DNA of 64,000 nucleotides from Vreelandella stevensii S18214 (GCF_000275725.1 NZ_AJTS01000036.1:1-64000), one strand, 5' to 3'. Shown: positions 34,574 to 44,268, counted from the stretch's first letter. Program-made: numbers and translations. The notes: generated by a model not told the origin, from the sequence alone.

Positions 34574-35746
34574 TCAGGCCTGACCGAGGCGAGCCAAGTG
34601 GGCATAGAGGGCGCGCAGTCCATAAGTCCAAGGCGGCAGTCGATCGCTATAATCGACTCCGTTGATAAGAGCACCGAGGCTGGGAGTGGCTATAGTCACC
34701 CGATCCCCGGGGTGGTGGGTGAAACCCTGCCCTGTTCCGTCACGGTCCTGAATCGGCGAGAACATGGTACCCAAGAACAGCATGAAGCCATCAGGATATT
34801 GGTGGTGGGCACCAATGGTTTGCTCGACCAAGTCGAGCGGATCGCGACTGATTTCGCGCATGTCGCTTTCATCCTCCAACACGAACCCGTCATCGGCACC
34901 CTCGATACGAAGTGCGACACGGGCCTGGCGCACAGTATCAAGGGTGAAATCGTCGTCGAACAGCCTCACGAAGGGGCCAATAGCACAGGACGCGTTGTTG
35001 TCCTTAGCCTTGCCCAACAGCAGTGCACTACGCCCCTCAATGTCGCGAAGGTTGACGTCATTACCAAGAGTGGCGCCGCGGGGCGTTCCACGAGAATCCA
35101 CTGCCAGCACGATCTCCGGCTCGGGGTTGTTCCATTGGGAGGCCGGGTGTAATCCGACACGCTCACCCATTCCCATAGAGGATAGTGGCTGAGCCTTGGA
35201 GAACACCTCAGCATCCGGGCCGATGCCCACTTCCATGTACTGAGACCAAGCCCCCTTGGCCTGCAACTCGGTTTTGAGCGCCATTGCCTCCGGCGAGCCG
35301 GGCTGAATCTGCGAAAGATCTCCGCCAATCAACTCCTGAATCTCATGGCGTAGTTCACTAGCGCGCTGAGGATCACCACCAGCTTGCTCCTCAATTACCC
35401 GCTCAAGCAGGCTGACTGCGAAGGTAACACCACACGCCTTGATTGCCTGGAGGTCACAGGGGGCCAGCAATGAAGGAGCGATCCTAGGCTCAGTCATGGA
35501 GTTCGCGAGAAGGGTTTCAACGGCACCGAGATCTTCACCAGCGAGACTGCCGACGAAAGCAGCAGGATCATCACGGTCAAGCAGATCAGCAAGCGTCGCG
35601 ACATCAGCAGAGATGTCAAATACCCTCCCCTGACGTACTACTACGATGGCCGGGCCAGCGAGAGGCGAATCACGCCATACTCGACCTACCAGCAGTGCCC
35701 GGTCGAGATCCTCAGGCAAGCAGTCGCGGGGTTGAATGATTTGCAT
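34574..35746 (-). CDS. FAH-family protein, XylX-like 2-keto-3-deoxy-pentonate dehydratase candidate
   Basis: A 390-residue fumarylacetoacetate-hydrolase-fold protein, longer than the usual 280. The catalytic half has GDLSQIQPGSPEAMALKTEL, VGIGPDAEVFSKAQP, NNPEPEIVLAVDSRG with its metal-binding Glu and FVLEDESDMREISRDPLDLV. Length and order resemble Caulobacter XylX, the FAH-type 2-keto-3-deoxy-xylonate dehydratase giving 2-oxoglutarate semialdehyde. Next to a semialdehyde dehydrogenase that role is plausible. The ATG at 35746 follows TGGAG; an ATG at 35761 lacks a ribosome-binding site. Confidence 0.75.
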   Translation of the reverse strand: MQIIQPRDCLPEDLDRALLVGRVWRDSPLAGPAIVVVRQGRVFDISADVATLADLLDRDDPAAFVGSLAGEDLGAVETLLANSMTEPRIAPSLLAPCDLQAIKACGVTFAVSLLERVIEEQAGGDPQRASELRHEIQELIGGDLSQIQPGSPEAMALKTELQAKGAWSQYMEVGIGPDAEVFSKAQPLSSMGMGERVGLHPASQWNNPEPEIVLAVDSRGTPRGATLGNDVNLRDIEGRSALLLGKAKDNNASCAIGPFVRLFDDDFTLDTVRQARVALRIEGADDGFVLEDESDMREISRDPLDLVEQTIGAHHQYPDGFMLFLGTMFSPIQDRDGTGQGFTHHPGDRVTIATPSLGALINGVDYSDRLPPWTYGLRALYAHLARLGQA

Positions 35747-35765
35747 GATGGCTCCAGTCATGAAA

Positions 35766-37049
35766 TTAGAAAATCAGATTAGGCAGCGCCAAAGAAAGCG
35801 CCGGCACGAAGGTGACTATTAGCAGCACGCCGACCATTACCAGCCAGAAGGGCAGCACGGCACGTATGAACTCCGGTACCTTGACACCAGTGATGCTGCA
35901 AGTGGTGAACATCACTGTCCCCAAGGGAGGTGTAATCGTGCCAATAGCAGCATTGAGAATGAAGATGATGCCGAAATGAACCGGATCAATGCCGAACTGG
36001 GCCGCCACCGGTGCCAGCAGCGGTGAGAGCACGATTAGGATGGCATTTCCCTCTAGGAACATCCCCAAGACAAGTAAAATAAAATTAGCCAAAAGCAAAA
36101 ATGCGATGGCCGTACCCACCTGAGAAGAGAGCAGCATGGCAATCTCTTGGGGAATCTGCTCCCAAGTTAGGAAGCGTGCAAACCCAGAGGCCACAGCAAT
36201 GATGAAGAGTACGTTGACCGATGCAATCAACGACTCGTTGGTGGCCAGAGCGACGATACGCGGTGTCATCTGCCGATAGACAAACATACCAACGATCAGG
36301 GCATAGAGAACCGCTATGGCGCCCGCCTCAGTCGGTGTAAAGACGCCGATGCGGATACCCCCGATGACGACCAGTGGCAGCAGCAAAGCTATGATGCCAG
36401 CACGAGTCACGCTGATCCATTCGCTGCGCGGCAGCTTGATCCGTTGTGGAGGCTGATAGCCATGCCGACGACACTTCCAAGAGACTAAGGCCATCAGACA
36501 AAGCGCCATCAGGAAGCCCGGCACCACGCCAGCTAAAAAAAGTCGACCGATGGAAACGTTGTTCACATAGCCATAGACGATCAGTGCAATGCCAGGAGGA
36601 ATGGTCGAGGTGACTAGCGATGATGATGCAGTGATTGCACTGGAAAAGGCTTTGGGATAGCCCTTCTCAGTCATGCTAGGCACTAATAGTTTGGAGTTCA
36701 TCGCCGCATCGGCAATGTTCGAACCGGAGAGGCCCCCCATAAAGGTACTAAGCAGTACATTTGACTGCGCCAACCCACCATGCATGCGACGCGTCAGCAG
36801 TTCGGCCAGCCTTAGCAAGCGCTCGGTGATTCCGGAGTGGTTCATGAACACGCCAGCCATGATAAAGAAGGGTATGGCCAACAGTGAGATAGACTCCAGC
36901 CCTCCGGCTAGACGCTGGATCAGCATTATGGTTGGCTGATCTGCACCAACGAAGAAATACAGGAAAGTCGAGAAAAACAGGGCGAAAGCGACGGGCGTTC
37001 CCAAGAAGAAGAGCAGGAACAGGGCGCCGATTGCAACACCAACAGCCAT
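35766..37049 (-). CDS. dctM: TRAP transporter large membrane subunit (DctM)
   Basis: A 427-residue protein with about 12 helices: MAVGVAIGALFLLFFLGTPV, the GGLSGSNIADAAMNSKLLVP segment, IPPGIALIVYGYVNNVSIGR and GTITPPLGTVMFTTCSITGV are DctM landmarks. It forms the sodium-coupled transport channel with DctQ. Sodium-driven TRAP uptake suits a halophile. It lies 18 bases after dctQ. Confidence 0.95.
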   Translation of the reverse strand: MAVGVAIGALFLLFFLGTPVAFALFFSTFLYFFVGADQPTIMLIQRLAGGLESISLLAIPFFIMAGVFMNHSGITERLLRLAELLTRRMHGGLAQSNVLLSTFMGGLSGSNIADAAMNSKLLVPSMTEKGYPKAFSSAITASSSLVTSTIPPGIALIVYGYVNNVSIGRLFLAGVVPGFLMALCLMALVSWKCRRHGYQPPQRIKLPRSEWISVTRAGIIALLLPLVVIGGIRIGVFTPTEAGAIAVLYALIVGMFVYRQMTPRIVALATNESLIASVNVLFIIAVASGFARFLTWEQIPQEIAMLLSSQVGTAIAFLLLANFILLVLGMFLEGNAILIVLSPLLAPVAAQFGIDPVHFGIIFILNAAIGTITPPLGTVMFTTCSITGVKVPEFIRAVLPFWLVMVGVLLIVTFVPALSLALPNLIF

Positions 37050-37067
37050 AAGGGAAACCTCTATTGC

Positions 37068-37535
37068 TTAGCGGCGCAGCACTATCCTCGCCACACAGTG
37101 GTAGATCATAACCACAGCGCTGACGGGGATCGCCACATGAATCCAGTAGTAAGGAATTTGCAGCATCGGTGTGCTGCGAAACCCGGAAAAACCGAGCAGC
37201 TGAATGCCCCAGTAAAGCATTACCAAAGCGCTTATCAAGATCACGCCGAGGCTAAAGATCCATTCGTTCCAACGCGCCAACCTGGGGGGCAACTTATCGG
37301 TGAGAAAACTAATAAATACGTGCTCCTTCCGTCGCACTAAGGCACTGGTCCCTAGGAAGGTGGCCCATACCAGCAACAGCTGAAGCACCTCCTCCGTCCA
37401 GGCCAAGGGTGCATTAAACAAGTAACGCATGAATATGTTGCTTATGGCGACCAAGAACAATGCGAATATGGCAGCGGTTGCCACCACCTCGTCCAAGCGC
37501 ATGATCCGGTCAAGCCAAGAAAAGACCCTCTTCAT
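37068..37535 (-). CDS. dctQ: TRAP transporter small membrane subunit (DctQ)
   Basis: A 155-residue four-helix protein starting MKRVFSWLDRIMRLDEVVAT with the family's WTEEVLQLLLVWATFLGTSA segment. It stabilises DctM and docks the binding protein. Separate, not fused, to DctM. It sits between dctP (61 bases upstream) and dctM (18 bases downstream) in the operon. Confidence 0.94.
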   Translation of the reverse strand: MKRVFSWLDRIMRLDEVVATAAIFALFLVAISNIFMRYLFNAPLAWTEEVLQLLLVWATFLGTSALVRRKEHVFISFLTDKLPPRLARWNEWIFSLGVILISALVMLYWGIQLLGFSGFRSTPMLQIPYYWIHVAIPVSAVVMIYHCVARIVLRR

Positions 37536-37596
37536 AGAGAGCTCCTTGCAAGACGCCCCCCGGCGACGCCGGGGAGCCTGTCATTCACTGGGATGC

Positions 37597-38583
37597 TCAG
37601 CCATTGATGAGCTCGTAGACGCTTTCGTAAAGGCCGTCGCTCCACTGCGGGAAAGCGACAGGGATTTGCTCAGCAGCGCGTTCGCGGAACGGCTGAGTGT
37701 CTACCTCGTGCACTTCTACCCCCTCACTGCGCAGTCGCTCCAAAGCCTCTTCACTCTCTACTGCAACCAGCTCACCCAGATACTCAGCCATCTGCTGACC
37801 AGTCTCGGTGAGAATCTGCTGGTGTTCCTCGCTAAGCTGTTTCCAGAAGGTCAGGCCAGTGACGAAGGGGGCTACGGTATGCATGTGAGCTGTCAGGTTG
37901 AGGTGTTTGACCACTTCGTGGAATTTGCCTCCATGCAGCACGGCAGCAGGGTTTTCGACACCATCCACCATGCCCTGTGCTAGGGCTGGATACACATCAC
38001 CTAGTGACATTGGTGTTGGCGTAGCCCCCATAGCGCGGATTGCCTCGACATACATTTGGGAGTTCTGGACCCGGATTCGCACACCACTTAGGTCATCAGG
38101 ATGGTTGACCGGATTTCGTGACAGCAGATGGCGTACACCATAAATGGTGTTAGGGATAACAATGTGATAACCGGAGGAGTGCACCTGCTCAAGCTGGTCG
38201 GCAAACCACTCAGAGTCAAAGACCTTCAGTTTGGACTCGAAATCTTCACCTAGGTAGGGAGCGTCCAGCACTGCCAGATCCGGCACCGAGTCTAGGAAGT
38301 TGCTATAGGCGGTGATGGAGATGATCGCCGAACCGAATCTGGCCTGCTCCATCACTTCAGTCTCAGAGCCCAGCTGGCTGGCCGGGAAGGGACGCAGATC
38401 GAGTTCACCATTACTGGCCTCGCTGACCCACTCAGCCCATTGATTGACAGCGACATCCACAGGCTCACCAGGCTGATTGCCGTAGGCGACTCGGATGACG
38501 GTCTCCGCTTGCACGGTGCTGGTCAGACCCATGCCGACCACAGAGGCGGCAGTGATAAATAGTGAGAGTTTGTTCAGACGCAT
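37597..38583 (-). CDS. dctP: TRAP transporter solute-binding protein (DctP)
   Basis: A 328-residue periplasmic binding protein with a Sec signal (MRLNKLSLFITAASVVGMGL, cleavage after VQA). It has the DctP fold landmarks ETVIRVAYGNQPGEP, LRPFPASQLGSETEVMEQ, GVRIRVQNSQMYVEAIRAMG with the Arg that binds the carboxylate, and TPMSLGDVYPALAQGMVDGV. The ligand is thus an organic acid, in this context probably an aldonate or uronate. The ATG at 38583 was chosen for the signal peptide; the frame remains open upstream to 38637. Confidence 0.93.
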   Translation of the reverse strand: MRLNKLSLFITAASVVGMGLTSTVQAETVIRVAYGNQPGEPVDVAVNQWAEWVSEASNGELDLRPFPASQLGSETEVMEQARFGSAIISITAYSNFLDSVPDLAVLDAPYLGEDFESKLKVFDSEWFADQLEQVHSSGYHIVIPNTIYGVRHLLSRNPVNHPDDLSGVRIRVQNSQMYVEAIRAMGATPTPMSLGDVYPALAQGMVDGVENPAAVLHGGKFHEVVKHLNLTAHMHTVAPFVTGLTFWKQLSEEHQQILTETGQQMAEYLGELVAVESEEALERLRSEGVEVHEVDTQPFRERAAEQIPVAFPQWSDGLYESVYELING

Positions 38584-38629
38584 GTAGAGTTCCTCATTAG
38601 AGTTATTGTGGTCTAGTGGTTGGGCATGA

Positions 38630-39760
38630 TCACCCAACAGTTGGTGCAGCTCGGCTAATGGCCGCCTCGAGACGAGACGTTACTAATCCATGTCGCCGTG
38701 CCATTTCTGATACCGGTTGTAGACGGCGCTGAACCTTCTGTTGATGGTTCTGAGCGATATCGGCCAGTCGGTGATCGAGATATGGATTACTGAAACGTTC
38801 CAGGGTGTCATCACGATAGGCCTGCAAATCGAGAGCCGGCAGCTCCCGCTCCAGCACTGGCAGCACCTCCTCATCAAGGAGTCGGAGCAAGCCCTCACGT
38901 AGCACCGGCTCCTGCATGGCTTCGCGCACGAATGAGACACGTGAGACCAACCCCAAGTGGTGCCATTGATCCACCAAATAGCTGTGGGCCAGGTTAAGGA
39001 TGTGCAGCTTACGAAGCTCGTAAGGGGACAACGACTCGACCACCTGTACGTCAGGGTGCTGGCAGGGCAAGACTAGGCCAGGTTTGTCCTGTATTGCCCA
39101 GAGAGCATAAGGTTCGGCCACGGCTCCAACGGGCTCGATAGCCGCTGAGACAATACGATCTACCAAGGTATCGATCCACAGGCAGCGCTCGTCTAGCCAA
39201 GCCTCGAAGTCGGAATCGGCATGATCAAGTTGGGCTAACTTCATGACGGTCTCCTTGAGCACTTGGCCGTTACCACTGATCAGCTCGCAGGGCAGCAGGG
39301 TCAGCCCATCGCGTCCTGCCTGGTAGCGGGCGTAGAGTAACTTGGCCAGTTTTCCAGGAAAGCTCTTCGGCAGTTCGGCCAGGCTGGTGTCGTCAGCCAC
39401 GTGGTAGCCGCTGTCGCCAGTGTTGGAGACCACCCAGCGCGCAGTCTCGACGAAGTGCTGCTCCAGCGTCAGCCAATGCTCTTCAGCAATCAGGCATCCA
39501 GCGATACTCTCAACTTTCCTCTGCGTATCCACGGCGACACCGTCGCGCAGGCCACGCACTTGCAGCGGATAGTGGCGATGCTCGGCCAAAGCACGCGCCT
39601 TAGCCTTGCCCTCCGGGCGGCTTGAGGTTTGCACTACCAGAATGGCGTGCTGGCTGCGCCCCGCAGCCAGCGACTCGCCGACGAAGGCGGTAACATGTCC
39701 AAGTAGAAAGCGGCTGGTGCCGAACTGCACGATCTCAGCTTGGTCGAGGGCGAAGCTCAC
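38630..39760 (-). CDS. Mannitol dehydrogenase-family oxidoreductase, UxaB (tagaturonate reductase)-like
   Basis: A 376-residue polyol-dehydrogenase-like protein: IVQFGTSRFLLGHVTAFV (nucleotide-binding), VSNTGDSGYH, PCELISGNGQVLKETVMKLA, VAEPYALWAI and KLHILNLAHSYLV with the catalytic Lys-x5-His-like arrangement. UxaB reduces D-tagaturonate to D-altronate with NADH. The GTG at 39760 overlaps the TGA of the UxaA-like gene (GTGA), so translation is coupled. An inverted repeat GTTGGG/CCCAAC (38619-38638) at its 3' end may be an intercistronic stem-loop before dctP. Confidence 0.82.
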   Translation of the reverse strand: MSFALDQAEIVQFGTSRFLLGHVTAFVGESLAAGRSQHAILVVQTSSRPEGKAKARALAEHRHYPLQVRGLRDGVAVDTQRKVESIAGCLIAEEHWLTLEQHFVETARWVVSNTGDSGYHVADDTSLAELPKSFPGKLAKLLYARYQAGRDGLTLLPCELISGNGQVLKETVMKLAQLDHADSDFEAWLDERCLWIDTLVDRIVSAAIEPVGAVAEPYALWAIQDKPGLVLPCQHPDVQVVESLSPYELRKLHILNLAHSYLVDQWHHLGLVSRVSFVREAMQEPVLREGLLRLLDEEVLPVLERELPALDLQAYRDDTLERFSNPYLDHRLADIAQNHQQKVQRRLQPVSEMARRHGLVTSRLEAAISRAAPTVG

Positions 39761-41394
39761 AGCGATACCCCACGCTTCCAAGGAATGAAGTCAAGCTGGG
39801 ACAAGCGCACGGCGTTTGGTACGTGGCGCCCGGAGGCCACCTCGATGCACAATCTGAGTAGTTCATCAGCAAGCTCGCCGATCTCCGCCTCACCACGGAT
39901 GATTGGGCCGGCGTCAAAATCAATGATATCCCGCATGCGGTCTGCCAGCTCGCTGTTGCTCGATATCTTCACCACCGGCGCCACGGGGTTGCCTGTAGGC
40001 GTCCCAAGACCAGTGGTGAAAAGCACTAGATTAGCGCCTGAGCCTACCAAGCCAGTGGTGGATTCGACGTCGTTACCCGGCGTACAGAGCAAGTTGAGAC
40101 CCTTGCGGGTGGCAGGTTCAGTGTAATCGAGCACGTCAACCACTGGGCTATCGCCACCTTTTTTGGCCGCCCCAGCCGACTTCATGGCATCAGTGATCAA
40201 GCCGTCACTCACATTGCCAGGCGACGGGTTCATGGAAAAATGCGCGCCCACTGCCGCGGCATGGCGCTGATAGGCGTCCATCAACTGCTGGAAACGCTGG
40301 CCGGTTTGCTCATCGCGGCAGCGGGCCAGCAGCTCATGCTCAACACCGCAGAGCTCAGGAAATTCACTGAGAATGCCGCTGCCACCCAAGGCCACCAGTC
40401 GATCAACCACCGCGCCCACTAAAGGGTTTGCGGAAAGCCCGGAGAAACCATCCGAACCACCGCATTCGACGCCAAGTATCAGCTCCGAAAGCGGTGCTGG
40501 CTGACGCGTCACTTGGTTAGCCAGCTTCAGGCCCGCGAAAATCGCGACCAGAGCCTCACGGATTAGTGACGCCTCACTTTCACTGCGCTGTTGCTCGAAA
40601 TATTCGACCGGCTTCAGCCCTTGGGGGTCCCGCTCGGCGATGGCCGACTGAAGCATGGCAATCTGCGCTTTCTGGCACCCCAAACTCAGCACCGTAGCAC
40701 CAGCCACATTGGGATGGCATATATACCCGGCCAGCAGACGACACAGCGTCTCGGCATCACCATCGGTGCCGCCACAGCCCAAGTGATGAGTCAAGAAGCG
40801 CACTCCATCCACATTGGGAAAAAGTCGCTCTCCGGGCGGCATCACCTGCAGCTCCTCCACCTCTCCGTGTAGCAGCTGACGAGCCAAGTGTTTGTAGTCA
40901 CGGTAGGGGTCGTCGCCCAAGGCATCGGTTACGCACTGGCGCAGCACCTCAATGTTTCGGTTTTCACAGAAAACCAACGGCACTACTAGCCAGTGATTGG
41001 CGGTCCCGACGCGACCGTCGGAACGATGATAGCCGTCGAACGTCAGTCCCTGGAAGATGCATACATCGGGCTGCTGCCAGCTATCGTAGCGCCCTTGAGG
41101 ACGAGCATTGGCGGTGGAATGCTCAAGGTTCTCAGTCGTGATCGCCTCACCCGCCACGATGGGCTGGGTAACGCGCCCTACGGTAACGCCGTACATGATA
41201 ACCAAATCACCCACTGCCAAGGGTGACAAGGCGAACTTATGCTTGTGTCGCACTGCCGCTGGCAGGGTGAGATTGTGACCGTCAGCTTCGATGACGGTGC
41301 CAGCGGGCAGGTCAGTAAGGGCAACTCGCACGTTGTCCAAGGCATGAACACGAAGGCTCAGCTGCGCTGCTTGGCGCGTGATCAAGTTACTCAT
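39757..41394 (-). CDS. UxaA-family (altronate dehydratase-like) hydro-lyase
   Basis: A 545-residue protein with an N-terminal SAF domain (MSNLITRQAAQLSLRVHALD, about residues 1-100) and a C-terminal UxaA catalytic part: FQGLTFDGYHRSDGRVGTAN, HHLGCGGTDGDAETLCRLLA, GVECGGSDGFSGLSANPLVG and CTPGNDVESTTGLVGSGANL. UxaA uses iron to dehydrate D-altronate to 2-keto-3-deoxy-D-gluconate; related members act on galactarate or other sugar acids, so the substrate is open. The ATG at 41394 overlaps the preceding TGA (ATGA). Confidence 0.87.
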   Translation of the reverse strand: MSNLITRQAAQLSLRVHALDNVRVALTDLPAGTVIEADGHNLTLPAAVRHKHKFALSPLAVGDLVIMYGVTVGRVTQPIVAGEAITTENLEHSTANARPQGRYDSWQQPDVCIFQGLTFDGYHRSDGRVGTANHWLVVPLVFCENRNIEVLRQCVTDALGDDPYRDYKHLARQLLHGEVEELQVMPPGERLFPNVDGVRFLTHHLGCGGTDGDAETLCRLLAGYICHPNVAGATVLSLGCQKAQIAMLQSAIAERDPQGLKPVEYFEQQRSESEASLIREALVAIFAGLKLANQVTRQPAPLSELILGVECGGSDGFSGLSANPLVGAVVDRLVALGGSGILSEFPELCGVEHELLARCRDEQTGQRFQQLMDAYQRHAAAVGAHFSMNPSPGNVSDGLITDAMKSAGAAKKGGDSPVVDVLDYTEPATRKGLNLLCTPGNDVESTTGLVGSGANLVLFTTGLGTPTGNPVAPVVKISSNSELADRMRDIIDFDAGPIIRGEAEIGELADELLRLCIEVASGRHVPNAVRLSQLDFIPWKRGVSL

Positions 41395-42431
41395 GGCTGC
41401 ACCTCCCCAGTGTTGTCGAGGGTAATCATGCCTTTGATGACACCACTGGCTGGATCGCACCATCGAGGCATCAGTTCGGGCATTTCGCCCAAAGCGCCGC
41501 GATGTGTGATCATCGCCTCGGCCTGCAGCTCGCCAGTCTCCATTAGGCGCGCAACCGTCTCGAAATCCTCCCGGGTGGCGTTGCGGCTGCCCAGCAACGA
41601 TAGCTCTTTCTTATGGAAATCAGGGTCGTGAAACTCAATATCAGCCTTGACCACGCTGACCAGCACATAACGACCACCATGGCCAGTGAAATCAAAACCG
41701 CGGTTCATTGCTCGGGGGTTGCCGGTGGCATCGAATACCACCTCAGCCAGCGCACCCTCGTTGAGGGCTTCGATGCGCGCTACCACATCCTCATCCACGG
41801 CGTGTGCCACTGCGTCAGCGCCCAGCTTATCCCGGCAGAACGCCAAGCGCTTGGGATTGGTATCCACTACTAAAGTGCGCGCCCCACGACTACGGGCGAA
41901 CTGAAGAACCCCCATGCCGATGGGGCCTGCGCCGACGACGACCGCCAATTCACCTGCCACGATACCGCTGCGGCGCACTGCATGGGCACCAATGGCCATG
42001 CACTCTATCAACGCCAGCTGATCGAGGTTGAGCGTGGCTGAGGCCACCAGATGTTCAATCGGCACCACCAGATAGTCGGCCATGCCGCCGTCGCGATGTA
42101 CGCCAATTACCTGCATGTGTTGGCAGCAGTTAGTCTTGCCACTGCGGCAGGCACGGCAATTTCCGCAGTGTAAGTAGGGGATGACGTAGGCGTTCTGACC
42201 TACCAGAGCATGCTGCTCGGCCTCACCGACGGCGACCACTTCCCCAGATAGTTCGTGGCCGAGCACCCGAGGATAATCGAAGTAGGGCTGGTTTCCGCCG
42301 TAGGCGTGGACGTCAGTGCCACAGACGCCAACGCGGCGAATCCTGACCAGCGCCTCACCCGGACCACAGGTTGGCATCGGTGCCTTCCTGAGCTCTAGCT
42401 GATGAGGCTTTTTACAGACGAGAACGTGCAT
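41391..42431 (-). CDS. Zinc-dependent dehydrogenase, L-galactonate/L-idonate 5-dehydrogenase-like
   Basis: A 346-residue medium-chain dehydrogenase. The catalytic zinc ligands are in VGVCGTDVHAYGG and GHELSGEVV; the structural zinc cysteines in HCGNCRACRSGKTNCC; the NAD site is VVVGAGPIGMGVLQFA. The group includes LgoD, which oxidises L-galactonate to D-tagaturonate, the substrate of UxaB. With UxaB-like and UxaA-like enzymes encoded directly downstream, a route aldonate to ketouronate to altronate to 2-keto-3-deoxy acid is plausible. An own promoter region lies upstream (42432-42596). Confidence 0.82.
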   Translation of the reverse strand: MHVLVCKKPHQLELRKAPMPTCGPGEALVRIRRVGVCGTDVHAYGGNQPYFDYPRVLGHELSGEVVAVGEAEQHALVGQNAYVIPYLHCGNCRACRSGKTNCCQHMQVIGVHRDGGMADYLVVPIEHLVASATLNLDQLALIECMAIGAHAVRRSGIVAGELAVVVGAGPIGMGVLQFARSRGARTLVVDTNPKRLAFCRDKLGADAVAHAVDEDVVARIEALNEGALAEVVFDATGNPRAMNRGFDFTGHGGRYVLVSVVKADIEFHDPDFHKKELSLLGSRNATREDFETVARLMETGELQAEAMITHRGALGEMPELMPRWCDPASGVIKGMITLDNTGEVQP

Positions 42432-42474
42432 GTCGGGTTCCTTTAGATCAGACGCGGTACGGCATAGCGCAAAA

Positions 42475-42509
42475 GGTCTGACAGGTTTTTTGATCTAGTG
42501 GTCAGGCCT
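42475..42509. promoter_or_regulatory. GntR/FCD-type operator sites before the zinc dehydrogenase gene
   Basis: GGTCTGACA (42475-42483) and TGGTCAGGCCT (42499-42509) resemble the TNGTNNNACNA operator of GntR-FCD regulators; the second repeats the core of the site at 44269-44285. They lie in the 165-base gap between two operon genes and suggest an internal, regulated promoter. Confidence 0.5.
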
Positions 42510-42596
42510 TTAGGACAAAAGATGCCCCACTTAGAGACCTGACTCAAGCATTATCAGAGGGCCAAGGGCTATACATAGGTCGAAGTAAGCAGGTCC

Positions 42597-43439
42597 TCAG
42601 GCTTGCACCACACGCTGGGATTGCTCGCCTAGCCCCACGATGCCCAAGCGCATGTGCTGCCCTGGACGTAGATAGGTTGGCGGCGTCTGTCCCATACCCA
42701 CACCGGGCGGGGTGCCAGTGGAGATTACATCACCGGGCTGAAGGCTCATGAAGCGGCTCAGGTAACTGATCAGGAAAGGGATACGATAAACCATAGTGCG
42801 GGTGCTGCCGTTCTGGTAGCGCCGCCCGTCCACCTCCAGCCAGAGATCTAATTCGTGTGGATCCGAAACCTCGTCGCGTGTCACAAGCCACGGGCCCATA
42901 GGGCCGAAGGTGTCGCATCCCTTACCCTTGTCCCAGGTGCCACTTCGCTCAAGCTGAAACTCCCGTTCGGAGACATCATTGATCACGCAATAACCTGCAA
43001 CGTGGTTCAAGGCATCCTTCTCAGCGATATAGCGTCCGCCCTGACCGATCACCACACCAAGCTCTACTTCCCAATCAGTTTTCTTTGAGCCTCGTGGAAT
43101 TTCCACATCATCATTCGGGCCGCAAATGGCGCTGGTCCACTTGTTAAAGATCACCGGCTCCGGCGGAACCTCAGCGCCGGTTTCCGCAGCGTGATCGGAA
43201 TAGTTCAGGCCAATACAGATAAACTTTCCTACTCGTCCTACACAAGGCCCTATACGCGAGTCAGGAGCCACTGCAGGTAAGCTAGCAGGGTCCAATCTGC
43301 GCAAACGCTGCAGCTCCTCATCCCCTAACTCCTTACCGGCAAGATCATCGATGACTCCAGACAGATCACGCACGATGCCTTCGCCATCAAGCAGACCAGG
43401 CTTCTCTTGCCCCGCAGGGCCGAATCTCAGCAGTTTCAT
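42597..43439 (-). CDS. FAH-family hydrolase, 2,4-diketo-3-deoxy-sugar-acid hydrolase candidate
   Basis: A 280-residue FAH-fold enzyme: KFICIGLNYSDHAAETGAEV, PVIFNKWTSAICGPNDDVEI, WEVELGVVIG with the metal-binding Glu residues, and GDVISTGTPPGVGMGQTPP. This size class includes the hydrolase that splits 2,4-diketo-3-deoxy-L-fuconate or -rhamnonate into pyruvate and lactate (LRA6 type). The gene directly upstream encodes an SDR of the kind that makes such diketo acids, supporting this role. It could equally act on a C5 or C6 analogue, giving glycolate or glycerate. Confidence 0.8.
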   Translation of the reverse strand: MKLLRFGPAGQEKPGLLDGEGIVRDLSGVIDDLAGKELGDEELQRLRRLDPASLPAVAPDSRIGPCVGRVGKFICIGLNYSDHAAETGAEVPPEPVIFNKWTSAICGPNDDVEIPRGSKKTDWEVELGVVIGQGGRYIAEKDALNHVAGYCVINDVSEREFQLERSGTWDKGKGCDTFGPMGPWLVTRDEVSDPHELDLWLEVDGRRYQNGSTRTMVYRIPFLISYLSRFMSLQPGDVISTGTPPGVGMGQTPPTYLRPGQHMRLGIVGLGEQSQRVVQA

Positions 43440-43469
43440 GATGAAATAATCTCCTAATAAGAAAAAGAA

Positions 43470-44210
43470 TCAGTTGGCCCAGCCACCGTCAATCAACTGG
43501 GCAGTACCGGTAATGAAGGAAGACTCGTCGCAAGCAAGGAAAGTGGCAAGGGCCGCGACTTCTTCGGGTCGACCCAGCCGTCCCATGGGCTGCCGAGCGA
43601 TGAAGGCCTCCAGCACTTCGGTAGTACTGAGCCCTTCCTGCCTAGCCTGAGCCTCAATGCGTTGACGCAGTGATGGAGAGTCCACCGTCCCAGGACAAAT
43701 GGCATTACACCGAATACCATGGGTCATGAAATCAGCGGCAACCGCTTTGGTAAGGCCAATCACCGCTGCTTTGGTAGTCCCATACGCAAATCGGTTAGGC
43801 ACGCCCTTGAGGCTTGATGCCAAAGAGGCCATGTTGATGATGCTTCCCCCGCCGCCATTCAGCATCGCAGGTAGAAAGCTCTGGATGGTGTGGTACATAG
43901 AGGTAACATTGAGAGCAAAGCTACGCTGCCAAGTGGCGTCGTCGCATTGCAATACACTCCCACTTGGCACTATACCGGCGCAATTGAATAGCACATCAAG
44001 GGCTGGCAGATCAGCGGCCAAGCGTTGAATCGCCGCCACATCGGTAACATCCAAGTAACGCACCTCTACTCCATTCAGACCCTCCAATGAAGTCGTGTCG
44101 ATATCAGTGGCAATCACCTTAGCTCCTTCCGCAACAAATCGCTCTACGGAAGCACGCCCGATACCATTGGCGGCTGCCGTCACCAGAGCAGTCTTGTTTT
44201 TGAGTCTCAT
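43470..44210 (-). CDS. SDR-family 2-keto-3-deoxy-sugar-acid dehydrogenase candidate
   Basis: A 246-residue classical short-chain dehydrogenase: TALVTAAANGIGRASVERF (TGxxxGxG variant), IATDIDTTSLEG giving NAD preference, NCAGIVPSGS, catalytic Ser in NMASLASSLKGV, YGTTKAAVIGL with Tyr and Lys, and the tail GTAQLIDGGWAN. The sequence is close to the BDH2/DHRS6 and L-2-keto-3-deoxyfuconate 4-dehydrogenase branch. It is the first gene of the operon, 225 bases from the divergent regulator, and pairs with the FAH hydrolase 30 bases downstream. Confidence 0.85.
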   Translation of the reverse strand: MRLKNKTALVTAAANGIGRASVERFVAEGAKVIATDIDTTSLEGLNGVEVRYLDVTDVAAIQRLAADLPALDVLFNCAGIVPSGSVLQCDDATWQRSFALNVTSMYHTIQSFLPAMLNGGGGSIINMASLASSLKGVPNRFAYGTTKAAVIGLTKAVAADFMTHGIRCNAICPGTVDSPSLRQRIEAQARQEGLSTTEVLEAFIARQPMGRLGRPEEVAALATFLACDESSFITGTAQLIDGGWAN

Positions 44211-44268
44211 GCAGTAGCGTACCTCTGCGAATCATGGGAACATGCAATAAGTTAAACATCCAGACACC

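Noticed and set aside
38617-38638. Inverted repeat GTTGGG/CCCAAC at the uxaB-dctP junction as a terminator
   Set aside because: No T-run and the operon continues; more likely an intercistronic stem or part of an operator.
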